In this document: in pieces, positions 1 through 7,727 of the stretch
Numbering within the stretch: the first letter of the stretch is position 1
Layout of the letters: every line of letters starts with the position of its first letter
Assembly: GCA_947594675.1 (NCBI GenBank)
Contig: CANQEF010000011.1
Coordinates: forward strand, 1 to 16,669
Reading direction: 5' to 3'
DNA: 16,669 bases
From: an uncultured Bacilli bacterium
GTDB taxonomy: Bacteria > Bacillota_I > Bacilli_A > RF39 > UBA660
Made by a program: the position numbers and the translations under genes
Notes under the pieces: generated by a model
Told to the model about the DNA's origin: nothing
What the model saw: only the letters and a program-made list of their open reading frames with translations
The model's database searches: none

Positions 1-1614
1 CAAGGATTCGCTATGGCAGTTGGTATGGCAATGGCTGAATCTAACCTTCGTATGCGCTATAATAAAGGTAAAAAAAGTATTATTGATTTTAATACTTATG
101 TTTTATGTAGCGATGGAGATTTAATGGAGGGAATAAGTTATGAGGCAGCATCTCTTGCAGGAACGCTTAAATTAAATAAATTAATTGCCTTATATGATTC
201 AAATTCTATAACATTAGATGGCAAAACAAATGATACCTTTACAGAAAATATTGCTATGCGTTTCGTTTCACAAGGATGGAATGTTATAACCGTCGAAGAA
301 GGAGACAGTTTTGAGCTTATTAGTAAAGCAATTGAAGAGGCCAAAACTAGCATTGACAAGCCAACATTAATTGAAATAAAAACAACGATTGGCAAATACT
401 CCGCATTAGAAGGCACTAACAAAGTACATGGAAGTCCATTATCAAAAGAAGATATTTCCAATATTAAAGAAAAACTAAATATTCGTAACATTCCTTTTAT
501 GATATCGCAAAATGCTTGTGATGATTTCCAATTTTTTATAAAAGAAAGATGTAAAAATTTAAGTGAAAATTTTGCCAATAATTTAAAAGAATTAACTGAA
601 CAAGAACAAGAAGAGTTATCATACTTTATGAATCCAGATAAAAAAATTGATATCAAAGAATTAATTTATAATCCACCAGAAGAAGGTAAGGAATCTCCTC
701 GAGATACATCCAGTAAAATTTTAAATTCTCCTGTTTTAAATCTACCTTATATTATTGGAGGCAGTGCTGATTTAGCTAGCTCAAACAAGACTTTTATGGA
801 AGAAAAAGGAATTTTCTCAAGTACTGATTATTTAGGAAAAAATATTTTATATGGTGTTCGTGAGCATACTATGGGAGCAATTTCAAATGGCCTAGCTTTA
901 TGTGGCTTTAGACCATTTGCGTCAACTTTCTTGAGTTTTAGTGATTATTTACGTCCTGCCCTTAGAATGTCAGCTCTAATGAATTTAGCACCTATTTATA
1001 TTTTTACTCATGATTCTATAAGTGTTGGAGAAGATGGCCCTACACATCAACCAGTAGAACAACTTCTTAGTCTTAGAAGTATTCCAAACATGGATGTTTT
1101 TCGTCCCGCTGATGCTAACGAAGTAATAGGCTCTTATCGTGCTATCTTTGAAAAAAACAATGGACCATCAGTAATAGCTTTATCACGTAACAAATTACCT
1201 ATTTTAGAATTAACTAAAGCTAATGAAGTACAACGTGGTGGTTACATTCTCTATGATCCAGAGAAAAAAGCTAATGGTATATTAATATCTACTGGAGAAG
1301 AAGTCCATAAAGCTTTACAAGTAGCTTATCGTCTAAAAACAAAAGGTTATGAGTTACGTGTAGTTTCAATGCCAAATTTAGAGCGTTTTCTACATCAAAG
1401 CCCTGAATACATTGAAGAAGTGTTACCAGTTGAAATAAGAAAAATAGCGATAGAGGCTGGCTCTTCATACTGCTGGTCCAAACTAATCTTTAATGATAAA
1501 TATTTAATTACCTTAGATACATTTGGTGTTAGTGGTAAAAAAGACGATGTTTATAAGAAATTTGGTTTTGACATTGATTCCCTAGAAGAAAAAATAGAAA
1601 ATTTATTAAAATAA
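1..1614 (+). CDS. tkt: Transketolase, 5'-truncated by window edge
   Basis: Thiamine-diphosphate enzyme of the non-oxidative pentose phosphate pathway; moves two-carbon ketol units between sugar phosphates in the cytoplasm. The frame is open from base 1 (reads QGFAMAVGMAMAE, the family's GQGxxxAVGMAxAE region), so the gene begins upstream; 537 codons are visible, and roughly 120 N-terminal residues should be missing compared with the usual ~660. Visible signatures in order: SDGDLMEG plus YDSNSITLDG (diphosphate/metal-binding region), KVHGSPL, GGSADLASSNKT at the start of the pyrimidine domain, GVREHTMGAISNGLAL, the FTHDSISVGEDGPTHQPVEQ stretch with its substrate and cofactor contacts, FRPADANE, and a C-terminal domain ending in GVSGKKDDVYKKFGFD. 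No frameshift is seen. It is followed 59 bp later by a sirA-like gene and then yneF, the same order as in B. subtilis. No terminator separates it from the next gene. Confidence 0.97.
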   Translation, partial: QGFAMAVGMAMAESNLRMRYNKGKKSIIDFNTYVLCSDGDLMEGISYEAASLAGTLKLNKLIALYDSNSITLDGKTNDTFTENIAMRFVSQGWNVITVEEGDSFELISKAIEEAKTSIDKPTLIEIKTTIGKYSALEGTNKVHGSPLSKEDISNIKEKLNIRNIPFMISQNACDDFQFFIKERCKNLSENFANNLKELTEQEQEELSYFMNPDKKIDIKELIYNPPEEGKESPRDTSSKILNSPVLNLPYIIGGSADLASSNKTFMEEKGIFSSTDYLGKNILYGVREHTMGAISNGLALCGFRPFASTFLSFSDYLRPALRMSALMNLAPIYIFTHDSISVGEDGPTHQPVEQLLSLRSIPNMDVFRPADANEVIGSYRAIFEKNNGPSVIALSRNKLPILELTKANEVQRGGYILYDPEKKANGILISTGEEVHKALQVAYRLKTKGYELRVVSMPNLERFLHQSPEYIEEVLPVEIRKIAIEAGSSYCWSKLIFNDKYLITLDTFGVSGKKDDVYKKFGFDIDSLEEKIENLLK

Positions 1615-1621
1615 TTCGACA
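1615..1621 (-). promoter_or_regulatory. Candidate Spo0A box upstream of sirA-like gene
   Basis: Directly after the transketolase stop codon the + strand reads TTCGACA, the exact reverse complement of the 0A-box core TGTCGAA bound by the sporulation master regulator Spo0A. It lies 52 bp before the start of the sirA-like gene, which in B. subtilis is switched on by phosphorylated Spo0A. A 10-bp sequence, ATAGACTTTT, is repeated in tandem just after it (1625-1644). I see no convincing -10 box; TATATT (1644) and TACGAT (1653) are the nearest. Single 7-bp match, so the function is inferred from context. Confidence 0.5.
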
Positions 1622-1673
1622 AGAATAGACTTTTATAGACTTTTATATTTGATACGATAGTAATGGTGATAAT

Positions 1674-2111
1674 ATGAAAGTCTATTTTATTTTTAATATA
1701 AAAAATGAATTTATTAGTCTTTATAAAGATAACAGCCGTGTTTTATATAATATTCTAAGACAAATTTATTATTTAGAAAAAGAAGAAGTAGAGTATGGCT
1801 ATAATCTTTTTCGTCAATTAACTATACCAATAGAAAAAGCTAAAATAGATAGAGATATCTTTATCAAATTACACCGAGAAATACCTTATGTAAAAAGAAA
1901 AGAAACACACATTTACAATAATCTTTACAAAGATGAAGTCAGCAAACTAACTATAAAAGGCAGTTACATGAAGTTAGAACTTGATCAAGATTTTTCTTAT
2001 TTTTTTAATGTCATTAAAGACTACTCTAACAACTTTTTTATCTGTGAATTTCACTATCAAGATTTTTTCTTCTTAAATGATTATTTAGAAAGAGAAAAAA
2101 CACTTGTTTAA
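1674..2111 (+). CDS. sirA: SirA-like inhibitor of DnaA (sporulation)
   Basis: In B. subtilis SirA (YneE) is made under Spo0A control, binds DnaA domain I and blocks new rounds of replication in cells entering sporulation. This 145-residue protein matches remembered SirA in length (about 148), in its N-terminus (IKNEFISLYKDNS against IKEEFANHYFGRE) and in its C-terminal half (a Y-Y/F-rich segment, FFNVIKDYSNNFFICEF, and an ending LxxxxEREKTLV against LNPVKERNFV). Phe13 and Tyr17 align with Phe14 and Tyr18, which I recall as DnaA-contact residues. It is cytoplasmic, with no signal peptide or membrane segment. The start ATG follows GGTGAT by a few bases. The gene sits between transketolase and yneF, exactly as sirA does in B. 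subtilis, which raises confidence beyond the weak sequence similarity. The alternative is an uncharacterised conserved protein. Confidence 0.72.
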   Translation: MKVYFIFNIKNEFISLYKDNSRVLYNILRQIYYLEKEEVEYGYNLFRQLTIPIEKAKIDRDIFIKLHREIPYVKRKETHIYNNLYKDEVSKLTIKGSYMKLELDQDFSYFFNVIKDYSNNFFICEFHYQDFFFLNDYLEREKTLV

Positions 2112-2132
2112 TTTCTATAATTTTTGTAAAAT
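2104..2132 (+). promoter_or_regulatory. Possible promoter for yneF
   Basis: TTGTTT at 2104-2109 and TAAAAT at 2127-2132 are separated by 17 bp, overlapping the end of the sirA-like gene. Transcription would start around 2139, very close to the ribosome-binding site of yneF, which weakens the call. yneF may simply be read through from sirA. Confidence 0.3.
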
Positions 2133-2153
2133 ATATCTAGGGAGATGATTTAC

Positions 2154-2363
2154 ATGGTATGGGATATATTAAGAGTATTATTTGGTTTTATTATAGGATT
2201 AATAGTGGGCTTTTTTGTAGCCAGACATTATATGAAAAAATATTTTAAAAACAATCCTCCTATAAGTCGCGATATGATTAAAGCATTAATGACTCAAATG
2301 GGTAGGAAACCTAATGAAAAGCAAATTAATCAAATGATGAAGACTATGGAAAAATACCAATAA
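2154..2363 (+). CDS. yneF: YneF family small membrane protein
   Basis: A 69-residue member of the UPF0154/YneF family, a small membrane-anchored protein of Firmicutes whose function is not known. One hydrophobic segment spans about residues 5-21 (rich in I, G, F, V), followed by ARHYMKKYFKNNPPISRDMIKALMTQMGRKPNEKQINQMM, which carries the family's conserved NPPI and QMGxKPxxKxINQMM motifs. The ATG at 2154 is chosen over the in-frame ATG at 2145 because GGGAG at 2140-2144 is well placed for 2154 and directly abuts 2145. It lies 42 bp after the sirA-like gene, the B. subtilis order. Its stop codon is inside the loop of a terminator hairpin. Confidence 0.92.
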   Translation: MVWDILRVLFGFIIGLIVGFFVARHYMKKYFKNNPPISRDMIKALMTQMGRKPNEKQINQMMKTMEKYQ

Positions 2364-2377
2364 AGGTATTTTTTCTT
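2351..2377 (+). terminator. Rho-independent terminator after yneF
   Basis: AAAATACC (2351-2358) pairs perfectly with GGTATTTT (2365-2372) around a six-base loop, followed by TTCTT. The yneF stop codon (2361-2363) lies in the loop, so the coding end and the terminator overlap. It closes the transketolase-sirA-yneF unit. Confidence 0.7.
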
Positions 2378-2654
2378 AAATTAACATTAATTTATATTTC
2401 TAATCATATTAAACATAAAAAGACTATAGATGTTAATTAATAAGACTTATAAATTTAGACCTTTTTAACTGCTGAACAAAAACTTATTAATAGATGTAGT
2501 AGTCGCTCTATTTATAAATATTTATTGAATAGAAAAAAACTTTTTATCGAAGTAGTCAAATTCTAGTGTATGTGGTAATAGAAAAAGAATTAAATTTAAA
2601 AAATTACAAAGTTGGTAAAGAATACTTAACTTTATTTATGAGAGGATGTTTTTT
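2378..2654. other. AT-rich spacer before uvrC, possible gene remnants
   Basis: About 280 bases with no gene I can defend. It holds AT-rich inverted repeats: AAATTAA-CA-TTAATTT at 2378-2393, and AATTAACAT at 2379-2387 matching ATGTTAATT at 2430-2438. Two short overlapping open stretches exist. The second runs in frame from about 2533 to a TGA at 2656-2658 and reads IEKELNLKNYKVGKEYLTLF near its end. Neither shows a start with a ribosome-binding site or a recognisable family. They may be the eroded end of a lost gene. The uvrC promoter must lie here, but no good -35/-10 pair stands out. Confidence 0.4.
2641..2645 (+). promoter_or_regulatory. Ribosome-binding site deciding uvrC start
   Basis: AGAGG sits directly against the ATG at 2646, too close for use, but 9 bases before the GTG at 2655. 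The GTG start also gives the N-terminus expected for UvrC (KEKLALVPxKPGSY). Confidence 0.6.
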
Positions 2655-4415
2655 GTGAAAGATTTTAAAGAAAAATTAGCCTTAGTACCTACAAAACCGG
2701 GTAGTTATCAAATGAAAAATAAAGATGGAGTTATTATATATGTTGGTAAAGCTAAAAATTTAAAAAATAGGTTAAAAAGTTATTTTACAAAAACGGTAAC
2801 AGGAAAAACAAGGCTATTAGTTGAAGATATTGATGACTTCGAGTATATTGTTACATCCTCTGAATTAGAATCTTTAATACTTGAAATTACCCTAATAAAA
2901 AAATATAATCCTAAGTATAATATTTTACTTAAAGATGATAAAAGTTATCCTTATATTGAGTTAACTAATGAAACATATCCTTCCTTAAAAATTGTTCGTA
3001 ATGTAAAACGTAAAAAAAATAAAAATCATCTTTATGGACCTTATCCTAATGCTACCGCAGCACGAAAAACCGTTAATATGATTAATAGGCTATATCCTTT
3101 ACGTAAATGTGATCATCTAAAAAAAGAACCTTGTCTTTACTATCACATCAATGAATGTCTTGGCTATTGTACTAAAAAGATTCCTAAAAGTACTATTGAT
3201 GACATGAAAAAAGAAATAATTGCCTTTTTGAAAGGTGATGCTAGTATAGTTACTAAGAAATTAGAAAGTGAAATGTATAAAGCTAGTGAAACCTTGAATT
3301 ATGAAAGAGCTAATGAATTAAAATATATGCTTGAAGACATTAATACAACTTTAAGAAAACAAAAAATTGATTTAAATAATAACTACAATTTTGACTTAGT
3401 TAATTATTACTATGATAAGAATTATCTATCTATAGAAATTTTCTTTATTCGTGAAGGTCGCTTATTTGGTAGGCACAATGAAATTATTCAAACAATTGAA
3501 GAAGAACAAGAAGAAGTTATTGAATATTTAATTAAATTTTATGAAAAAGGTATTTTACCTAAAGAATTATATATACCTATTGAATTAGATGAAAAGTTAA
3601 TTTCTGAGTACTTTAATGTTAAAGTTATTAAACCTATTCGTGGTAAATTAAAAAAATTAATGGATTTAGCTAAAGAAAATGCTAAAGAGCAAATTGATTT
3701 ACAAGAAGAGACTCTAAAAAAAGATGAAAAAATTCGTAATGAGGCCTTAGATGAATTAAAACATCTTTTAAAAGTAGAAAAAGTATCTCGTATGGAATCG
3801 TTTGATAACTCACATCTTTTTGGAACTTTTTATGTTGGAGGAATGGTGGTTTTTGAAAACTTTTTACCTCTAAAAGATGAATATCGAAAATATAAAATTA
3901 GTAGTGAGGTTAAAGATGATTTAAGTGCTATGAAAGAAGTATTATACCGTAGATATTATAAAGTTTTAATGGAGAATTTACCAAAACCTGATTTAATTGT
4001 TATGGATGGCGGAGAACTTCAAGTCGCAGTAGCTAAAGAAATCATCTCATCTTTGCATTTAAACATTCCTATAATTGGTTTAGCGAAAGATAAAAATCAT
4101 CGTACTAATTACATTATTAATGAGAATTTTGAAAAATTGGAAGTTAGCAAAGATAGTAATTTATTTCTTTTTTTAACGCGTATTCAAGAAGAAGTACATC
4201 GTTACGCTATTAGTTATCATCGCAATATTAAATCTAAAGGAGCTTTAGCTAGTGTATTAGATTTAGTACCTGGAATTGGTACAGTAAGAAGAAAAGAATT
4301 ACTAAAAAAATTTGGCTCCTTAAAGAAAATGAAGGAAGCATCTGTAGAAGAATTGGCTGAAGTTGTTTCAATGGATGTTGCGAATAATTTGTTTAACTAT
4401 TTAAAAGAATTATAG
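2655..4415 (+). CDS. uvrC: UvrABC excinuclease subunit C
   Basis: Nuclease of nucleotide excision repair; with UvrB at a lesion it makes both cuts, 3' through the N-terminal domain and 5' through the C-terminal domain. From the GTG start the protein has 586 residues, close to the family's ~600. Domains: GIY-YIG nuclease around residues 11-90 (IIYVGKAKNLKNRLKSYF); four cysteines near 152, 160, 168 and 172 (CDH...CLYY...CLGYC), the set known to bind an iron-sulfur cluster in UvrC; a UVR UvrB-binding motif (LESEMYKASETLNYERANELK); an RNase H-like nuclease domain with FDNSH, VMDGG, GLAKDKNHRT and EEVHRYAISYHR; and a C-terminal helix-hairpin-helix (VPGIGTVRRKELLKKFGSLKKM). All expected catalytic regions are present. 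The chosen GTG overlaps the TGA of a short upstream reading frame. The next gene follows within 30 bp. Confidence 0.97.
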   Translation: MKDFKEKLALVPTKPGSYQMKNKDGVIIYVGKAKNLKNRLKSYFTKTVTGKTRLLVEDIDDFEYIVTSSELESLILEITLIKKYNPKYNILLKDDKSYPYIELTNETYPSLKIVRNVKRKKNKNHLYGPYPNATAARKTVNMINRLYPLRKCDHLKKEPCLYYHINECLGYCTKKIPKSTIDDMKKEIIAFLKGDASIVTKKLESEMYKASETLNYERANELKYMLEDINTTLRKQKIDLNNNYNFDLVNYYYDKNYLSIEIFFIREGRLFGRHNEIIQTIEEEQEEVIEYLIKFYEKGILPKELYIPIELDEKLISEYFNVKVIKPIRGKLKKLMDLAKENAKEQIDLQEETLKKDEKIRNEALDELKHLLKVEKVSRMESFDNSHLFGTFYVGGMVVFENFLPLKDEYRKYKISSEVKDDLSAMKEVLYRRYYKVLMENLPKPDLIVMDGGELQVAVAKEIISSLHLNIPIIGLAKDKNHRTNYIINENFEKLEVSKDSNLFLFLTRIQEEVHRYAISYHRNIKSKGALASVLDLVPGIGTVRRKELLKKFGSLKKMKEASVEELAEVVSMDVANNLFNYLKEL

Positions 4416-4421
4416 TATAAT
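4393..4421 (+). promoter_or_regulatory. Promoter for prepilin-mutL-miaA
   Basis: TTAACT (4393-4398) and a perfect TATAAT (4416-4421) are 17 bp apart, overlapping the 3' end of uvrC. The predicted start of transcription near 4428 is just ahead of GGAGG (4431-4435). It would let the three downstream genes be made independently of uvrC, with which they could also be co-transcribed. Confidence 0.55.
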
Positions 4422-4443
4422 TATATTATTGGAGGCAGTAAAA

Positions 4444-4863
4444 ATGAATAATAGAGGATTTTCTTTAGCTGAGTTATTAGCGGTAATTGCTTTAATAGGT
4501 ATTTTATCAGGAGTGGCTATTGGAGCTGTATCTAATTATCGTCAAAAAGCAAGTACAGAGGCATATGATAGTATTTTTACAGCGGCTAGTAACGGATGTG
4601 AAATTTATATAATGGATAATAGTCTTGACATTACTTTAGAAAATAATCAAACTGGTTCTGTAACACTTAGTGAATTAGTAGAAGAAGAATATATGACTAA
4701 TCCAACGGATCCTAATAGCAAAACAGATTGTAGTGGTAAGGTTGAATATAAAATGAAAAAAGGTTCTACAAGTACTAATGACTATATTGTTTATCGGGTA
4801 ACTTTAAATTGTCCTAATAGAGCAGCTATGCAAAAAATTTTCCCTGAAGGGTCTAGTTTTTAA
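4444..4863 (+). CDS. Type IV prepilin-like protein
   Basis: A 139-residue protein with a class III signal at its very N-terminus: MNNRG followed by FSLAELLAVIALIGILSGVAIGAVSNYRQKAS. The prepilin peptidase site would be Gly5/Phe6, with the conserved Glu at +5 of the mature protein and a ~20-residue hydrophobic helix, as in ComGC-type and pseudopilin subunits. The rest is a small polar domain with three cysteines (NGCEIY, TDCSG, LNCPN). ATG 4444 is chosen because GGAGG lies 8 bases upstream. The known role of the family is assembly into pili or DNA-uptake pseudopili; which system uses this one cannot be told, since no peptidase, ATPase or other pilin gene is in the window. It sits between uvrC and mutL, 11 bp ahead of mutL. 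Confidence 0.82.
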   Translation: MNNRGFSLAELLAVIALIGILSGVAIGAVSNYRQKASTEAYDSIFTAASNGCEIYIMDNSLDITLENNQTGSVTLSELVEEEYMTNPTDPNSKTDCSGKVEYKMKKGSTSTNDYIVYRVTLNCPNRAAMQKIFPEGSSF

Positions 4864-4874
4864 AAGGTGAGACT

Positions 4875-6656
4875 ATGAGTAAAATAAAAGTAATGGATGA
4901 AGATTTAGCCAATAAAATAGCTGCTGGAGAAGTAGTTGAAAAAACGATGAACGTCGTAAAAGAACTGGTTGAAAATTCTATCGATGCACAAAGTGATGAA
5001 ATTACGATTAAATTAATTGATTCGGGTGTCAAAGAAATAGAAGTAACCGACAATGGTATCGGGATGGATGAAGAAGATGCCTCCATGGCTTTTCTACGTC
5101 ATGCTACATCTAAATTAAAAAATCTTGATGATTTGTTTTACATATCTTCCTTAGGATTCAGAGGAGAGGCATTGCCCTCAATAGCATCAGTTTCTAATGT
5201 AATATTAAAAACATCAGATGGTACTACTGGTACTTTAATTACTTTATCTGGTGGTAAGGATATGAAAATAGAACGTAGTGATTTACAAAAAGGAACAACA
5301 ATTATAGTAAGAGATCTTTTTTATAATACTCCTGTTCGCTTAAAGTATTTAAAAAATTTGTATATAGAATTATCAAACATCGTAGACTATGTAAATAAAA
5401 TGGCCCTTTCTTATCCCAATATAAAATTTACTTTAGAAAATAATGGAAAAGTTTTATTAAGTACTGATGGAAATGGTGATTTATTAAAAGTCATTTATGA
5501 AATATATGGAGTAGATGTTACTAAAAAGATGGCTCCGATTACCGGTGAAAATGATGATTATTATATAAGTGGCTATATTTCTTACCCTGAAATAACTAAG
5601 AGTAATCGCAATTCCATAACGACTTTAGTAAATGGGCGTGTTATTAGAAATAACGAATTAAATAAAATAATAGTAGACTGTTATCATACATATATACCTA
5701 AAGATAAATTTCCTATAATTGTCTTAAATATTGATGTTGACCCTATCTTAGTAGATATTAATATTCATCCAACTAAAATGGATATTAAATTCTCTAAAAT
5801 GGAGACTTTAAAAGAAATAATTTCTAAAATTATAACAAACAAATTAAAATCATTAATGCTTATTCCTAATGCGACAGTTAGAGATACTTCATCAATAAAT
5901 GAAGTAAAAAATCAAATTGCTTATACAGAAAAAGAATCTTCTTATGAAAAACCTAAATATGAAGAAGTTATGCTAGATTTTTCAATTAATGAGGAACCTA
6001 CTTCATATGAAACATCTATATCTATAGAAAATACCTCAACAGATGAAGAAATAGTACCATCACAATCAGAATTTCGAATTAAAGAAATGTTACCTAAAGG
6101 AATTGTTTATCTAACTTACATCATTGCTGAAAACGATGACGGAATGTATATAATTGATCAACATGCCGCAGCAGAAAGAATTAATTATGAAAAAGTTTTA
6201 CGTTCTTTAAAAGAAAAAATTGTTATTATTGATTTATTGGTACCTATAAAAATAGAATTGCCAGCTAATGAATTTTTGATAATTAAAGAACATTTTTCTC
6301 TTCTAGAAGAGTATGGATTCAAGGCTGAAGAGTTTGGAATAAATACTATTATTATAAGATCTCATCCTAATTGGATAAAAGAAGATATAGCTGAAGAATG
6401 TATTCGCAAGGTTATTGATATTATTATTTCCAAAGAAGGCTTTAATTTTGATGAATTTGTTTGGCGTATGGCATCAACTATGGCTTGTAGAATGTCTATT
6501 AAAGCCAATGATTATATTTCTTATGATGATCAGTTATGGTTACTAAATGAACTTCGTAAATGTGAAAATCCTTTTACATGTCCTCATGGTAGACCAACTA
6601 TTATAACTTATACTAAATATGATTTAGAAAAATTATTCAAAAGAAGTATTGATTAA
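4875..6656 (+). CDS. mutL: DNA mismatch repair protein MutL
   Basis: Mismatch-repair ATPase that links mismatch recognition by MutS to strand removal. At 593 residues it has the normal family length. The N-terminal GHKL ATPase shows IAAGEVVEK (residues 15-23), KELVENSIDA with catalytic Glu30 and Asn34, DNGIG (59-63) and GFRGEAL (94-100), then NGRVIRNN and VDINIHPTKMDIKF in the transducer domain. An acidic, Ser/Thr-rich linker (about 340-395) leads to a C-terminal domain with DQHAAAERINYE (from 428), ACRMSIKAND and CPHGRP (569-574). These are the metal-binding motifs of MutL proteins with their own nicking endonuclease, as in bacteria without MutH. AAGGTGAG precedes the ATG. miaA follows 22 bp later. 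mutS, often just upstream, is not here; a prepilin-like gene takes that place. Confidence 0.97.
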   Translation: MSKIKVMDEDLANKIAAGEVVEKTMNVVKELVENSIDAQSDEITIKLIDSGVKEIEVTDNGIGMDEEDASMAFLRHATSKLKNLDDLFYISSLGFRGEALPSIASVSNVILKTSDGTTGTLITLSGGKDMKIERSDLQKGTTIIVRDLFYNTPVRLKYLKNLYIELSNIVDYVNKMALSYPNIKFTLENNGKVLLSTDGNGDLLKVIYEIYGVDVTKKMAPITGENDDYYISGYISYPEITKSNRNSITTLVNGRVIRNNELNKIIVDCYHTYIPKDKFPIIVLNIDVDPILVDINIHPTKMDIKFSKMETLKEIISKIITNKLKSLMLIPNATVRDTSSINEVKNQIAYTEKESSYEKPKYEEVMLDFSINEEPTSYETSISIENTSTDEEIVPSQSEFRIKEMLPKGIVYLTYIIAENDDGMYIIDQHAAAERINYEKVLRSLKEKIVIIDLLVPIKIELPANEFLIIKEHFSLLEEYGFKAEEFGINTIIIRSHPNWIKEDIAEECIRKVIDIIISKEGFNFDEFVWRMASTMACRMSIKANDYISYDDQLWLLNELRKCENPFTCPHGRPTIITYTKYDLEKLFKRSID

Positions 6657-6678
6657 TATATGCTAAGTAGGTGATTAT

Positions 6679-7563
6679 ATGCCAGATATTATTGTAATAG
6701 TAGGACCAACAGGTGTTGGAAAGACAAAGTTAAGTATCGCCTTAGCTAAAGAATTAAATGCTGAAATAATTAATGGTGATTCCGTTAGCGTTTATAAAGG
6801 TTTAAATATAGGTAGTGCTAAGCCAACAGTAGAACAACAACAAAAAGTACCTCATCACTTAATTAATATTTGTGAACCATCCCAATATTATTCCGTTTAT
6901 AATTATCAAAAAGATGTCCGCAATTTAATAAATGAATTGGCTAAAAAAAATAAAAGAATTATCATAGTCGGGGGAACAGGTCTTTATATAAAAGCGGCCT
7001 TATATGATTATAATTTCTCAGTAGAAAACACTTGCAATAATTATGAAGATTTATCAAATGAAGAGATTATTTCTAAAATTAAAAGTTATCAAAAAGAAAT
7101 TATTCTTCCTCATCAAAATAATCGTCAAAGATTAGTAAGACTTCTTAATAAATTAGAAAATGATGCTATATTTTCCAATAACAAGGATAAGGCTTTATAT
7201 CCTCACATTGTAATTGGACTTACAACAGATAGAGATTATTTATATGAAAGAATAAATAAAAGGGTAGATGAGATGTTTAAAACAGGTCTAATAGAAGAAG
7301 TAGAACAATTAAAAAAGTATTATGATTCATCAAGAGTATTAAATACTGCAATTGGATATAAGGAATTTACAAAGTATTTTTCTAATGAAAAGTCTATAGA
7401 TGAAGTAAAAAAAGAGATAAAAACAAATTCTAGACATTATGCCAAAAGACAATATACGTTTTTTAATAATCAATTTGCCACTAATTGGTTTAATGTTGAC
7501 TTTACTGATTTTTCTAAAACCATTTCTGAAGTAATAACTTTTATAAAAGAAAAAGAATATTGA
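6679..7563 (+). CDS. miaA: tRNA dimethylallyltransferase MiaA
   Basis: Transfers the dimethylallyl group to N6 of A37 in tRNAs reading codons that start with U, the first step toward (m)s2i6A37. It has 294 residues, within the family range (~290-320). Motifs: P-loop GPTGVGKT (residues 9-16), GDSVSVYKGLNIGSAKPT (33-50; this family segment often reads DSxQVY, here Ser instead of Gln), VPHHLINI, GGTGLYIKA (98-106), HNNRQRLVRLL-type insertion helix (QNNRQRLVRLLNKLE), and YAKRQYTFFNNQ near the C-terminus. AGGTGAT lies just before the ATG. It is the last gene of the prepilin-mutL-miaA run, and its TGA stop sits in an imperfect hairpin (GAATATTGA/TCAAATATTC). Confidence 0.96.
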   Translation: MPDIIVIVGPTGVGKTKLSIALAKELNAEIINGDSVSVYKGLNIGSAKPTVEQQQKVPHHLINICEPSQYYSVYNYQKDVRNLINELAKKNKRIIIVGGTGLYIKAALYDYNFSVENTCNNYEDLSNEEIISKIKSYQKEIILPHQNNRQRLVRLLNKLENDAIFSNNKDKALYPHIVIGLTTDRDYLYERINKRVDEMFKTGLIEEVEQLKKYYDSSRVLNTAIGYKEFTKYFSNEKSIDEVKKEIKTNSRHYAKRQYTFFNNQFATNWFNVDFTDFSKTISEVITFIKEKEY

Positions 7564-7640
7564 TTAAAAAGTCAAATATTCTATTTATAAGTAATTAATT
7601 ATGATCAATATAAATACCTCACAATAAATTATTATTATAT

Positions 7641-7667
7641 CCCTCATTTTTAAAATGGGTTTTTTTA
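7641..7667 (+). terminator. Rho-independent terminator after miaA
   Basis: CCCTCATTT pairs with AAATGGG with one bulged T, a very small loop, and then a run of seven T (7660-7666). It ends the uvrC-to-miaA direction of transcription. A weaker hairpin without a T run (7555-7581) overlaps the miaA stop. The stem is short and AU-rich. Confidence 0.6.
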
Positions 7668-7727
7668 ATTACTAAAAGGAATTGCATATCTTTTATCTAC
7701 AACACTTTAATAATCTTATTTATTTTC

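Noticed and set aside
138..656. 172-codon open frame on the minus strand
   Set aside because: Lies wholly inside the transketolase gene, which has strong family motifs; the antisense product is low-complexity (Ser/Leu/Ile-rich) with no recognisable motif or ribosome-binding site.
2378..2654. Small RNA or tRNA gene in the spacer before uvrC
   Set aside because: No cloverleaf, GTTCRA-type arm, or strong hairpin followed by a T run was found; the inverted repeats are AT-only and of low information.
7561..7563. TGA recoded as tryptophan, as in Mycoplasma
   Set aside because: Tryptophans in conserved positions use TGG, and TGA ends miaA and the first TPR gene at sensible places. Spore genes also argue against a Mycoplasma-type genome.
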